From Zerene cesonia (taxonomy: Eukaryota > Arthropoda > Insecta > Lepidoptera > Pieridae), in the NCBI RefSeq assembly GCF_012273895.1, contig NC_052120.1, positions 4,216,001 through 4,280,000 of the forward strand: 64,000 nucleotides of DNA, in the 5' to 3' direction. Position 1 is the stretch's first letter. Each line of letters opens with the position of its first letter. Under the pieces are notes generated by a model. It saw nothing but the letters and a program-made list of their open reading frames with translations. It ran no database searches and was not told where the DNA came from. The translations under genes and the position numbers were made by a program. Shown here one piece after another: positions 10,923-23,120 of this stretch.

Positions 10923-11720
10923 ATGACGCGACTTTTTCTATGCATACTAGTGGCGTGTGCACTAGTCGTGGCTCATTGTCGGCATGTAGAGGATAAAGAA
11001 AATGCACCTGGTGTCAAAAGCGATTTGGCCTCCACTGGTAGTGCAAATCATGATCAAGCTGTAGCAGGCACCGGCAAGCACGAAGCAAAAAGTGGCGGCC
11101 ATGAAACTGGCGGCGGTCATGAACATCATGCTCATCACCACAAAGAGGATGGTGAAAAGGGTGATAAGGGTTACAAGTCTCATCACCACCACGACAAAGG
11201 GGAACACGGTCATCACGAGAAACACCATCACGAGGGACATCATGACGAGCACGGTGGACATAAAAAGAAACACCACGATGAACACGACAATCACGGTGAA
11301 CACCATGAAGCTGCCCATGGCCATAAGGGTGGCAAATTCGGACACAAGAAAGGTCATAAAAAGGGTTCGAAAACCACTGGTTTCCATCACAAATCACATA
11401 AGGATGAGTATCATAAAGAACACAAATTCTACGACGACTTCCACAAGGGCGGACATCACCACAAGCACGGCGACTTCCACGGCCACCATGACAGTAAAGA
11501 AGGGCACCACAAAAAGGGTGGTCATCATGAGAAGGGACATCATGAAAAACACCACGGGAAGAAAGGTCACCATGACAAGGGCCACTATGACGAAGATCAC
11601 AAAGGTCACAAGGGACATCATGGTCATGAGGAACACCATGCCCATCATCAAGATCACGGCAAGAAGGGAGGACACGCTGGAGGCAAAGAATATGGATACA
11701 GCCATGGAAAGAAGGCTTAA
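10923..11720 (+). CDS. Secreted histidine-rich protein, paralogue 3
   Basis: A 265-residue protein starting with a signal peptide (MTRLFLCILVACALVVAHC). It has a longer, less His-rich N-terminal stretch (about residues 20-60) than its paralogues, then the same His/Gly/Lys modules. The core reads KTTGFHHKSHKDEYHK followed by FYDDFHKGGHHHKHG, and the end is KEYGYSHGKKA, so Trp in the terminal motif is replaced by Tyr. It looks like the least histidine-saturated and perhaps most ancestral-like member. It is 485 bases from the stop of paralogue 2 and convergent with eIF3k. Metal binding is likely from composition; biological role is unknown to me. Confidence 0.85.
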   Translation: MTRLFLCILVACALVVAHCRHVEDKENAPGVKSDLASTGSANHDQAVAGTGKHEAKSGGHETGGGHEHHAHHHKEDGEKGDKGYKSHHHHDKGEHGHHEKHHHEGHHDEHGGHKKKHHDEHDNHGEHHEAAHGHKGGKFGHKKGHKKGSKTTGFHHKSHKDEYHKEHKFYDDFHKGGHHHKHGDFHGHHDSKEGHHKKGGHHEKGHHEKHHGKKGHHDKGHYDEDHKGHKGHHGHEEHHAHHQDHGKKGGHAGGKEYGYSHGKKA

Positions 11721-11820
11721 TGAATCAGAATTATTATTTGTGTTTATGTGCATTGTTACTTATAATGTATTAATTGATAAGTCATTGTTAAAGTTTGTTG
11801 TTTGATATTGATACATGTTA

Positions 11821-11826
11821 AATAAA
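11821..11826 (+). terminator. Polyadenylation signal AATAAA
   Basis: AATAAA about 100 bases after the stop of His-rich gene 3. A second A-rich candidate follows at about 11836. The 3' end lies about 180 bases from the eIF3k stop on the opposite strand. Confidence 0.65.
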
Positions 11827-12003
11827 GCCTTTAATTAATAAAATAGTATTCATTGATCTCATAGGTTTGTTAAATTTATACTACTACATTGTCCATAGAA
11901 AAACTATTCAAAAAACAGAGTACAGAGTTAAAAACATAAAAAGCACTAAAAATTAAAACAACAAATATACAGTAAACTTTTTATCTGTGTTATACAAATG
12001 TGT

Positions 12004-13083
12004 TTACAAAATTGTCATTAAAGGAGCGAGATGATCAAACTCAATCTTTTCAGTTATGTTCTTGGTCTTAATATTCTCATCTTGATTAGCAATGAATATC
12101 AAGTTACCATCATCCCTCCAACCATACTTCTTGACCCAGTGTTTCAAGGTGACATCTGTGGAAAAAATTATAATTCAAAAGAATATATCACAAATATTTA
12201 CATGCAATTTATAGTCATCTGATAAAATTTTAAATTAATTATAAATCTATTAGGAATGTATATGGCAGTAAGATACGGTTCAGTTTATAAATAAATATTT
12301 GACTTTATATTTAATCCACATTAACTTAAATGGCATAAGTTACAGACCATTTTAAATATATTACAAACTTGCTTAGTGTCAATTATGTTGGATTTCAATG
12401 CTTACATGAATGCACAATTTAAAGAAATTTATTAAGTTTTATCCACTACAGTTAGATCCTTGATGTATACAAAATTTATATTTAAAATTTTAGCCTAATC
12501 AAATTTAAACAGTACTTACCATCAATTCCTCCTAGAAGATTAGCTAAATTGTTTTTGTCAATAGTCTGGAAAGTAATTCCCACAACATGACATACGAATT
12601 TCCGAATAGAATCATGGAAACTACTAATTCTATTGCAAAGTTCAGGCATCTGGTGCACTCTATTCCAAAACTGAGCAAAATCACACTGCTCCAATATATC
12701 AGCCAAATACTTTATTTGTGAGATTGTCTCATTTTCAACCTACAAAAATAGGTAATTAGCATTAAAGATAAAAAACAAAACACTTGTGTAAAATAGGTTT
12801 CTGTACTTACTACCGATTCAAGCAACAGGCACTTGCACAATGTGAAATCCGTATGCGGAAAGTTGGTCAGTGCCTTTAAGAGTATTTGGCACGTAATATC
12901 TGCGTTAAACTTCTCCGGGTTAAATTGATACAATTTTAAAACAGCTAAGTTGGCTTCCAGATCGTATGTATTTTCTCTGGACTGCATTTCAACATATCTC
13001 TCTAAGGTTTGAAGATTGGCTGGATTGTACCTTTCGATACTTTTTAATATTGTTGCAATCGTTTGCCTCATTGTTTCTGCCAT
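12004..13083 (-). CDS. eIF3k: Eukaryotic translation initiation factor 3 subunit K
   Basis: Three coding exons: 13083-12811, 12739-12520 and 12155-12004, joined in frame with GT-AG introns, giving 214 residues, close to the usual length of about 218. Recognisable family text includes ERYNPANLQTLERYV, NTYDLEANLAVLKLYQFNP, FHDSIRKFVCHVVG, TFQTIDKNNLANLLGG and the C-terminal KTKNITEKIEFDHLAP. eIF3k is a HEAT/winged-helix (PCI-like) non-core subunit of cytoplasmic eIF3, which recruits the 40S ribosome to mRNA. The last exon is the winged-helix end. It is convergent with His-rich gene 3 and head-to-tail with Tbp upstream (864 bases). Confidence 0.96.
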
Positions 13084-13946
13084 TATTATTTACGTAAAAC
13101 CAGCCCGAAGCCGCCAGAATAAAACCAAAAAAGAATAACCCAGGAAGCGTGCTTGCGACAGCAATCGATGAATGGATGAATTTGACATATTCTTGTCAAA
13201 TGTCAAATGTCAATTTTATAGATTAAATAAAATTAAAGATAATGTATTGTTGGATAACTACAAAAAGTTCTCAAACGTAGTTTGTGTGAAACTGATTCTA
13301 TTACATTCACATGAATACACAATCTCACAACTGTAAAACGACATGTGGAAATGTTTTCCTGAGAGCGCAAAATAAGTTCTATTTATGAATGTTTACATGC
13401 AAGTAATGATCGGAGTTATGATAGCGAGATATAATTCACAGTGTGAATTGTACACTAACTGTGTGTTGTGGCGTAAACATCGTCTGAGCGAGTGCGTCCG
13501 TCCGGCCTTGTGAGATTGCTTATTCGTCCGAATGAGAGTGGTTGGCTAACTTTTACTCAAAACACTCCATATTATATTTTACTGTAACATAGAGGTATAA
13601 ATTGTTTTGCAAATTAAAACTACTTTCGGCAATAAAATTATTTTTTAAATACCAACTCACAAACTAATTTAAAATTAATGTCAAATCGTCAATGTCATTG
13701 AAAGTCTGCAATCATACATTCAGTTTCATCTTACCTTTTTAATTATAAATAATATTTTATTCCAGTAAGAAAAATTCTGGAGTAAAATACTCTTCATAAA
13801 ACTAAAAACTCAAACAATTTTATTTAATTAGATATCAATTGGGTCAAAACTACATTAAAAAACATATTCAATAAAAACTGTATTAAAACTATATTTATTT
13901 ATTTATAACTCTTAAAATTAGACAATATCTCAATTTAATCTTACAA
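13084..13946. other. Spacer between Tbp 3' end and eIF3k start
   Basis: This holds the eIF3k promoter and 5' UTR region and the Tbp 3' UTR (both genes on the minus strand). I see no extra gene. A perfect odd palindrome, AATTCACA-G-TGTGAATT, lies at 13433-13449 and could be a dimeric protein-binding site. Confidence 0.5.
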
Positions 13947-15329
13947 CTATTGCTTTTTAAAGCTTTTCAATATAGGATAAATGTTATCAAAAGCTTCATA
14001 AATTTCTTGTCGGACCTTTGCACCAGTTAACACCACTTTGCCAGATACAAATATTAAAAGTACAATTCTTGGTTTGACCATACGATAAATAAGTCCGGGA
14101 AATAATTCTGGTTCATAAGAACTGAACTGTCCATGGGTGAGCACTAAGCCTTCGAGGCGAATTGGAAATTTAACATCACAACTGCCAACCATGTTTTGTA
14201 TTTTAAAGTCTAAAAATTTTGCCTGAAATGATAGAAACATGTTAAGTAACAATCAATCTTCCATACTAGTTATTTCCATACAATAACTAAATTTTTGACA
14301 TACTATGTGTACAAAAAAAAAATATTGTCATAACTTACTGTAAAACCTAATTTTTGTATAATTCTTGCATATTTTCTAGCAGCCAGTCTTGAATCTTCTT
14401 CACTTTTAGCTCCAGTACACACCATTTTCCCAGAAGAAAATATCAGTGCTGTTGTTCTTGGTTCTCTTATTCTCATTATAACAGCTGCAAATCGTTTGGG
14501 ATTGTATTCAGCATTTCTGGCGTGTAAGGCTATTTTCTTTAAATCCAATTTGCAGTTTAAATTAACAGTGGATACAATATTTCTGGAAATAATAAATCAA
14601 GTGTTATTTCCTTTTTTTATTTATTGACTTGTTAGATTACTGTTACTGTGTAATACAAATGTTCAATTCATACAAAACCTCACACTAAATTATGCTAATG
14701 AAACTTACTGGAGTTGGGGCAATATTCCAGGATCTGCTGAATGGGGTGTCAATGGAGTCATGGGTGCTGGACTCGCCTGACTGAGCATTTGTGGGCCCCC
14801 CATGCTTCCGCTGGTTAGCATGGGAGACATCATGTTTTGCTGAAAAAATGAAAGTTTAAAAGAGATTTTAATACCCTTTTTAACATGCTATTATTGAACT
14901 TTGTTTTATTATTACTCTGGCTATTCTATTTCAATGGTATCAAATTATAAAATAATATTTCATGTTCCTTTAAATGCAGTTTTTGCATTACTTTTTTATT
15001 TACCTTCTGAAAATTTAAATTGAGTTTGATAGCTATTAATTAGTACATACTGGTGTTTGAGGCTGCATCATCTGCTGAGGAGTGGCATAACTAGCAGTTG
15101 GCGCGTAAGTGTGCATAGAACGTTGAGGAGTTCCCATGAGTGAGGCACCAAAACCAACAAGTGGCGATGATCCCAATGAAGCTAAAGAATGTTGTTGCTG
15201 CTGTTGTTGCTGTTGTTGTTGATGTTGTTGTTGCATTGCATTTGGTAAGATTTGTTGATCTTCTTCGGGTTGGTGTAACGGCGTTCCAATTCCCGGTATA
15301 TTATACGGACTGGGTAGCATTTGATCCAT
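13947..15329 (-). CDS. Tbp: TATA-box-binding protein
   Basis: Four coding exons: 15329-15051, 14839-14709, 14582-14339 and 14222-13947, in frame for 309 residues. The divergent N-terminal domain (1-136) has a polyglutamine tract (about residues 33-46) and Met/Pro/Gln/Ser-rich sequence. The saddle-shaped core starts at about residue 137 (QNIVSTVNL) and contains the two direct repeats, each with the family signature (YNPKRFAAVIMRIREPR, YEPELFPGLIYRMVKPR) and the paired phenylalanine-containing strands that insert into the minor groove. TBP nucleates TFIID, SL1 and TFIIIB in the nucleus. A good acceptor 24 bases upstream of the ATG implies a 5' UTR intron. It is divergent from WASHC4, about 1.7 kb away. 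Confidence 0.97.
15191..15235 (-). repeat. CAA/CAG polyglutamine repeat in Tbp exon 1
   Basis: On the minus strand this encodes Gln runs with His interruptions inside the N-terminal domain. Mixed CAA and CAG codons should stabilise it against slippage. Gln tracts here are common in animal TBPs and vary between species. Confidence 0.85.
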
Positions 15330-16999
15330 GGTGACAGAGGTATTGAACTGCTGTATTTAAAAATGATTAAAGAATAATTTAAAGCACAAAATAAATACTG
15401 TCTTCATTTATGTCGAGAAAACGCTTGTTATAAAAATGTAATTGCCAATACTGTGTTCACTTGACAGTCAACGCTTCTGTCAACGGTTGTCACTGACTAG
15501 TGACAACGTCAAATAGTAAATGGGATTGAAGTACCCGTAAGCTTGTTTGTTTGTTTTATTATACTACTCTTTGGTTTGGAGCCTGCATGGACAACTTACG
15601 GCGGGACACTTCTTTGAATTTTCTACCACATGAGATGACTCTCCTTGCCTCTCCATAGTAATCACGTAATATACCTCCTACGGAAAAAACACAGATGTTT
15701 CATATTCCGTGATATCTACTATGCAACTTTTATAAAATGGCAATTTTGTATGTGGGAGTCGAGTTCGCTTCGGCATGAATTGGGCCAGCTCGCACCGGGG
15801 AAGTGCCACACCCCCACAAGAAACGGGCGTGAAAAAATGGCATACCACTGTATTTCCTTTCCTTCCGCGTCCCAATCCATTCCTTTTTTGCTGTCGTCAA
15901 TCCTCTCCCTTGCTTTTACCCCTTAAGAGCGAGTAGCGCATCCGCAGAGACACGTTCATGGGCGGTGATGATCGCTTACCATCCGTTCATCCGACGAACC
16001 GTTCACCAGCTTAGTTGCCCTCTATGACATAAAGAAAAATCGCCCACAGTGAGAAAACCAAGCTTATGACTATATACTCTATTAAATTAATACTTTCTTA
16101 TTCCTCTTTTATAAAGTTTTGTTCAGACTAAGGCGGCTAATTTGTATGGACTATTAATATTAACATTTATATATAATTACTAGCAATATTAATATTCGCG
16201 CGAATGATTGTACGAGATGCAATGAAATATGTACACGAGATAGTGTAAGATTGAATTGAATTTGAATATGAATAACTGTTGAATCTTAAATTATTACAAT
16301 AAAATGAAAATATGTAGTATTTTCTTGTGTATGATTTTAAGCGAGTATTATACATTTAGAAATTAAAAACTTTTTAACGGATTTTAAACGCGATTTATTC
16401 ATTATATTATTGACTCGACCCGTATTGTCTTACATTTTATCTACATCTGAGAGATTCTTCTTGAGTTTATTTTTATACCACATTAATGCCAACAAAACCG
16501 ATTCCATATCGGAAGTTTTTTTTTTCTATTTTGAAATCAAAATTAATGATGCATTGCAATTAGATTTACCTTAATGGGGGGGTAAACGACTTAGCGATTC
16601 ACGCCGAGTCGTGAAATTTACAGAGGGTGGGTAACAGCAATCTTATCGGGTTCCTAACGGGTTCCTAATAAAACAAATAAACTCTTTGGGTCCTTCTTTT
16701 AGTCAATGCAGACGCAGATACGGAGTAGCTAGTTCATAATCTGTGACGCAACAAATGGGTGCCTAACATCTTGTACCTACTAAACTTTCATGTCAACGTC
16801 GTTGACATAGACATGAGATTTGACAGTAATACAGTATATTATAATTAAATTTAGTATTTGTGAAATGAAAATACCTGTAACCTGTTCTATCTACATGAAA
16901 GTGTAGTAGAGAATGCAATTCTCTGAATAATCTTATGCGTTTGCGATGCGTGCGATTTTGTGTACTTTTCCAGTTTGTTTAGTATCTATTTATTGAAAC
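15330..16999. other. Divergent Tbp / WASHC4 intergenic region
   Basis: Upstream sequence of both genes. It is interrupted by an interspersed repeat at 15749-16037. The remainder has the short spliced-leaderless 5' UTR of WASHC4 and probably the 5' UTR exon of Tbp; I could not place start sites. No other gene is supported. Confidence 0.5.
15749..16037 (+). repeat. Interspersed lepidopteran-type repeat
   Basis: The block opens 'tgtgggagtcgag', contains 'aattgggccagctcgcaccg' and ends with 'gatcgcttaccatccg' and 'cagcttagttgccctc'. I recognise this as a common interspersed family in moths and butterflies. Decayed relatives occur in this window near 29960-30130 and 31885 (same strand) and 24434 and 45130 (opposite strand). 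It is non-coding. Confidence 0.65.
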
Positions 17000-19900
17000 A
17001 TGAAAACTGATGTGGAAAAAGAAGCTGGAGCACTTGTGCTGAGAAATTATGGCTATTTTTTTAAACAACAATATCAAGATTATGCGTCGGTATTCAAAGA
17101 TGGATCATTTGATGATAATAAGTCTTTTCTACCTATTCAAATAGATTTGGCTCCTAAAGAACTTCTGCCTGTTACGGAGCTTGTTGTATCAGATAATCCT
17201 GTGATGACAAAAATATTGGGTATCTTCACATCTCTCTGCACTGAAATATCAACATTGAAAATTGAAGCATTTCATAGGTATGAGCTATAACTATTTTCTC
17301 TTTTGTGTAATTCTGTGTACATATTCATACCAAGTGATGTGACGACCACTTGTCAAATCTGTTCCTTGTTTAATATTAGGTGTGATATTATATTATTCCA
17401 TAAAGTTATTAGACACCTCTTGTGTTACAGGCATTTGAATTTTTTATCTTTATATGACGAATACTCTAGTAGTGATGTTTCTCATCAGATGCAATCCATA
17501 TGCCTACTAAATGCATTTGTTATCCGTTGTAATGAAACATTGAATAATGTATTAAGTCAAGTGTTTGCTGTATTTAGAGAAGAAATAGTTAATATAAGTA
17601 AGTTTTAATATATATTATTTATGTTTTTCAAGTACCTTTAATTTTTTTTAATATATACAAATTTTTTTAGATGGAATTCAGTGGCATTACATTATAAACA
17701 ATATTGGTGAACTCTTTACACTCTTAGTTTTAACAGAATTGTTAATATCAAAATGTTCCATTCAAACAAAGTGGAATGCATTTGTAAAAGCTTTCAAAAG
17801 TCAAAGTTCTTCTGGAAAAAGTCTAGACATTAATGAAGATAGACTCAATTCTGTAAATGGAGCTATTGACAGCATCACAGCAAGAGTCATGAGTGATGAT
17901 ATTGTTCAAAGTTCCTTAAATAATTTACTTACACTAAGGAAGAAAGATGTCCCTGGAAAAGTCTGTGGAACAGTAATGGCAGAGTTTACTCAGTACATCA
18001 AGCAAGCATTGATTAATCTTGAAAAAATTATTCAAGATAAACCTAATTCCGACAACATGTACAAATGCATTAAAATTAATGCGTTATTTGTATTAAATTG
18101 TCATCTCTTCAGTAACAATGATAAAAAACTTTTCAAAGGCTTATCAGAAATTAATGCCAAGGTAAAAAATATATTTACTTAAATTAATTTGACTATGATA
18201 TTGTATGTTAACATATGAACATTCTTACCTGAAAAGTGCTTTGTTATCTATTTGACAGGCTCACAGTGTCTACATTATTGGAAATGCAATATGGTTCCCT
18301 GAACAGTTCCTTCATAGATATGTACCATCATTAAGTACTAATAGTAATAAACTATCACAGACTATGTTGAAAGCTCGCCAAGCTTACATGAATACGAAGA
18401 AAGTATCACTTGCCAAGGATATATTAAATCTTCAAAATATTTGCACTCATTGGGTCTTGACAACAGAAGATCTATTTTCATGTAATAATAAACTGAGTGC
18501 TTGTGACATGAGCAACCATGCCAAAACTTTATTGGATGGGCTTGAAATTGCATCAAATTTATCCCATTCTGTACTTTCTTTTATCAATTTGCATTTGTCA
18601 CTTGGGGTACCATTGACAAAAACATTATTAATGTCAATTTTCGAATTCATAGATACCCTAAAAGCTCTAAGAAATGTTGTGAGCCGAAATTATACACAAA
18701 TAATTAATTCAATAACAATGATAGTTCAACATTTGACATTCCAAGCTGCTTCATCTATTCTTGATGTAAAGAAAACTATAATTGATGATAAAAGATATGC
18801 AAACAAAAGACTAGATGAGTTGACATGTATTGTGATTGCAGAGCAAGCTATAAGAGGAGCAGCCACATTAGAAAGAAATATAGCTACCAATGTTGCATTG
18901 AGCTTTATTCCTGATACAACATATTTAGAAGACAGTTATATAAAACTTGGAATGTTACTAGAAAGGGAACAAATACTGTTAAAATTTATTAATTCAATTG
19001 ATAGATATTGTAATTGCTCGTGGATGATATGGCATCAGAATATTATTCCATTATATTTTCAGCAAAATTTTAGCACCCAATTAAATGCATTGAAATTAAA
19101 ATATTTCCTAATGGTTATCGATGATTGTATGGTCTTATTAGAAGAAACCGATAAGTGTTTTGGTAAATCTCAATCTAAGGGATTTATGTCTAATATACAG
19201 AACATCATTACAGAACATGTATTGAATAACATGAGCCAAAGTATCGAAACAAATTTACGTCTGCATATTCATTCTCATTTACAATTGGATATTATTAATC
19301 CTCTTACATTTGATATGATAAAAAAATCATTACTTCTTATAAATAATTTCAAAGTAAACACTGTTTATATGAGAGTTGTTCCTGCAGTAGAGCATTACTT
19401 ATCTAAAACATACTATAACTTGACCACTGTAGTTTTATCTGATTGGAAGACATACGGTGAAATGCGACAAATGGCTCAATTCAAATTTAATTTACAACCT
19501 ATTCAAGATGATCTACCAACACAAACTTTGGAACAGGGCCTAGATGTTTTAGAAATAATGAGAAATATACACATATTTGTCTCAAAATATCAATACAATC
19601 TAAACAATCAAATATTTATTGAAAAGAGCAGCAACAATAAACACCTAAATTCTATAAATATAAGACACATTGCAAATTCGATAAGGACTCATGGCACTGG
19701 TATAATGAACACAACTGTGAATTTTACATACCAATTTTTAAAAAACAAATTCTTCACTTTTTCTCAGTTCATGTATGATGAACAAATAAAATCTCGTCTG
19801 ATTAAAGATCTAAGACATTTTAGAGAAAATATTACAGGGCATGGAAACACATATCCTTACAAAAACGCAGATAGATTCAACAAAGGCATAAAAGTATTGG

Positions 19901-20772
19901 GTCTAGCAGATGATGGACAAAGTTATTTAGATCTATTTAGAGACCTTGTCACTCAGATTGGCAATGCAATGGGCTATGTTCGAATGATACGGTCAGGGGG
20001 CAGACACTGTTGTGCTGACGCTACTGCTTTCTTGTCATCATTAGAACCGAAAAAAATTAAGTCGCTATGTGAAGAAAATACCTTCGCAGCAAAGACTATA
20101 GAAACTGCTGAAAACTTGGACGAGAATATTGAAGGTCTCATATCGAATTTCATTCTCGGCACTGAATACTTTAAGCTCCTAGTAGAAGTATTCGCACCCG
20201 TATTTAGAAACCCTAAAAATGTACATCTTAAAAATTTCTTTATCATTGTTCCTCCTCTAACTTTAAATTTCGTTGAGCACATGATTTTATCAAAAGATAA
20301 AATGTCAAAGAAAAATAAGGTCGGAGCAGGTTTCACAGATGACGGTTTTGCAATGGGCGTGGCTTATATACTGAAATTATTGGATCAGGTATACATTTTT
20401 CTTTCCAAATTTAGTTCATATATTTATAAGGTTTTCAATCTTTTATATGTGTAATTATGTGTTAAAAATATTATACTATATTATTGATATTAAACTATAT
20501 ACAGGTACTTTTTTATTGTTTTGTTTTATATTTGTAGAAAATATATCAATTTTTTTTTGTTTAAGGACTCGAATTTTGAATCTTTACATTGGTTTGATTC
20601 TATATGGAATCATATTAAGGACGAAAGACGAATGATTGAAGATCAGAAAAACAAAGGATCGGTACAATTACAGCAAGCATTAGCTTTATCAGAGAAGAAA
20701 CTGAAAACTCTTGAAGAAGAATATAAACTTTTATACTATAGTCTTACAAGTGCAAGAATATTTTTTAGGTAA
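17000..20772 (+). CDS. WASHC4: WASH complex subunit 4 (SWIP/KIAA1033)
   Basis: Five exons (17000-17277, 17431-17597, 17671-18161, 18259-20388, 20566-20772) join in frame for 1090 residues, near the roughly 1170 of vertebrate SWIP. The C-terminal half is highly recognisable: NIRHIANSIRTHGTGIMNTT, QFMYDEQIKSRLIKDLRHFR, QIGNAMGYVRMIRSGGRHCC, GTEYFKLLVEVFAPVFRNPK, FFIIVPPLTLNFVEH and FTDDGFAMGVAYILKLLDQ, ending LYYSLTSARIFFR. SWIP is a scaffold of the pentameric WASH complex that activates Arp2/3 on endosomes for cargo sorting. The stop directly follows ARIFFR, so the charged tail seen in vertebrates is absent. Almost the whole middle of the protein is one 2.1-kb exon. Confidence 0.95.
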
Positions 20773-21207
20773 AATTATATCTGAAATATATTACTTATTT
20801 ACACAGATAAATTATACATATTTAAATTTTAGGGTAAAAATTATATTTGTATTGAATATATCGTTGTTATAAATAAGTTCAAGATTAACCGTTTATATTC
20901 AAAAATAAAGAAGCATTTTGTTATATTATTCTTTTATTTAAATGTTAAAAACTGTAATGTATATTACCTAGTTCGCTAGGTACATTAAAGTCGAAGATTA
21001 CATATTTTTATTATCCTATCTTATCCTAAAATGTTTCTTGAGATAAACAGCCACTACAATCATTAATTAATATACATTTAAGATGAGTAACTCAAGTATT
21101 TTGACAGAAAATGCACACCATAATATTATATAACCATAAATTGGATCAACATAACCGCCGCTACGCTTTTAAGTTTTCACTAATAACTAAATTTCCATAC
21201 TTCTAAC
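20773..21207 (+). other. WASHC4 3' flank up to contig end
   Basis: AATAAA at 20904-20909 is the likely polyadenylation signal of WASHC4. Beyond it I see no gene; the contig stops at 21207. Its last 77 bases do not match any other contig start visible here. Confidence 0.55.
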
Positions 21208-22207
21208 NNNNNNNNNNNNNNNNNNNNNNNNNNNNNNNNNNNNNNNNNNNNNNNNNNNNNNNNNNNNNNNNNNNNNNNNNNNNNNNNNNNNNNNNNNNNN
21301 NNNNNNNNNNNNNNNNNNNNNNNNNNNNNNNNNNNNNNNNNNNNNNNNNNNNNNNNNNNNNNNNNNNNNNNNNNNNNNNNNNNNNNNNNNNNNNNNNNNN
21401 NNNNNNNNNNNNNNNNNNNNNNNNNNNNNNNNNNNNNNNNNNNNNNNNNNNNNNNNNNNNNNNNNNNNNNNNNNNNNNNNNNNNNNNNNNNNNNNNNNNN
21501 NNNNNNNNNNNNNNNNNNNNNNNNNNNNNNNNNNNNNNNNNNNNNNNNNNNNNNNNNNNNNNNNNNNNNNNNNNNNNNNNNNNNNNNNNNNNNNNNNNNN
21601 NNNNNNNNNNNNNNNNNNNNNNNNNNNNNNNNNNNNNNNNNNNNNNNNNNNNNNNNNNNNNNNNNNNNNNNNNNNNNNNNNNNNNNNNNNNNNNNNNNNN
21701 NNNNNNNNNNNNNNNNNNNNNNNNNNNNNNNNNNNNNNNNNNNNNNNNNNNNNNNNNNNNNNNNNNNNNNNNNNNNNNNNNNNNNNNNNNNNNNNNNNNN
21801 NNNNNNNNNNNNNNNNNNNNNNNNNNNNNNNNNNNNNNNNNNNNNNNNNNNNNNNNNNNNNNNNNNNNNNNNNNNNNNNNNNNNNNNNNNNNNNNNNNNN
21901 NNNNNNNNNNNNNNNNNNNNNNNNNNNNNNNNNNNNNNNNNNNNNNNNNNNNNNNNNNNNNNNNNNNNNNNNNNNNNNNNNNNNNNNNNNNNNNNNNNNN
22001 NNNNNNNNNNNNNNNNNNNNNNNNNNNNNNNNNNNNNNNNNNNNNNNNNNNNNNNNNNNNNNNNNNNNNNNNNNNNNNNNNNNNNNNNNNNNNNNNNNNN
22101 NNNNNNNNNNNNNNNNNNNNNNNNNNNNNNNNNNNNNNNNNNNNNNNNNNNNNNNNNNNNNNNNNNNNNNNNNNNNNNNNNNNNNNNNNNNNNNNNNNNN
22201 NNNNNNN
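21208..22207. other. Assembly gap, 1000 N
   Basis: Placeholder gap. Evidence from contig ends (22208-22284 equals 41513-41589) suggests that the contig now at 35047-41589 belongs here. Confidence 0.9.
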
Positions 22208-22284
22208 GCCAAACCAACGCTTTTTTTAGGTATGACATGAGCCAAAATTGACAAATAACAACTTTGAATCAGTGTTGCTATGTT
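22208..22284 (+). repeat. 77-base contig-end overlap with 41513-41589
   Basis: The first 77 bases after the gap are identical to the last 77 bases before the gap at 41590. This is the same 77-base overlap length as at 8385/9462, pointing to a k-mer overlap between the end of the BAF contig and the start of the PRPF40 contig. Confidence 0.9.
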
Positions 22285-23120
22285 ATACTAATGTCTCATA
22301 CACACGTAAAGATTTATCGTCGCGATTTCAGACTGTGCAGATAAATCGAACGTTCCACTATCATTATATTGTAACATTCAAATTGCTTTTGAAATATTTC
22401 CTATTGGTGTGTACAATAATGCTTTATTCATCCATTCATTCATTCATTCATTCATTCAAATTGTTTGTTCGTCATTTATTTATGTATAATTAATTAAACA
22501 AATTTTGATCCTCAATTTAACCCCCCTCACCATAGACTTATTGTTTTATTATTAAAATAAATGTCGAACATCAATTTGAATGTTAGAACAATAAAAAACA
22601 ATCAAGGAACTAATGATTAAAAAAAAAGTGAAAAAATAAAAAAATTATTTGGGGCCAAATTCAGTGAGCAATCGATTAGCATTTAATACAACTTTATAAT
22701 CAGCAGAACTAATTCAGAATCTGTGGTTGTGACCAGAGAGTATGTTATGGTACATCTGTTTAAGTTAAATTTCCCGTATTCATAAAAGTATTTTGTGAAT
22801 TAACGGAGTATCTAGTTTTTAATCTGTGCGACTAACTAGTTCTTTATGTAGTGAAAAGTTCTTAATCTGTGGTCGCGACAGGCCGAGACAGAGACACCAA
22901 AGAGTAGTATAATAATACAGAGAGAGACTGTTGAAGTCTTGAGTAGTTTTTGCTTTTGGAGAAACCGGTGATATTAGCCACTGAAATATCATTGGAATAA
23001 GAATAACTTTAGATACTATAAAGCCGACACATAATTCTATTATTCTACCAATTCATTATTAGGCCAGAACTGTGTTGTGCCTTTCAATGGAATAGTCGTT
23101 GGATTAGGTATTGATACAAC
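22285..23120 (+). promoter_or_regulatory. PRPF40 upstream region and 5' UTR
   Basis: This holds a short (TTCA)n run at about 22425-22457 and otherwise unremarkable sequence. The PRPF40 5' UTR must end at 23120. I could not place the start site; no TATA box stands out, as expected for a housekeeping gene. Confidence 0.4.

Noticed and set aside
15191..15235. CRISPR-like or other regularly spaced array
   Set aside because: The repeat is a simple CAA/CAG codon tract in Tbp; no spacer-repeat arrays were seen anywhere in the window.
15645..15926. 93-codon plus-strand frame between Tbp and WASHC4
   Set aside because: It overlaps an interspersed repeat and has no protein-like features.
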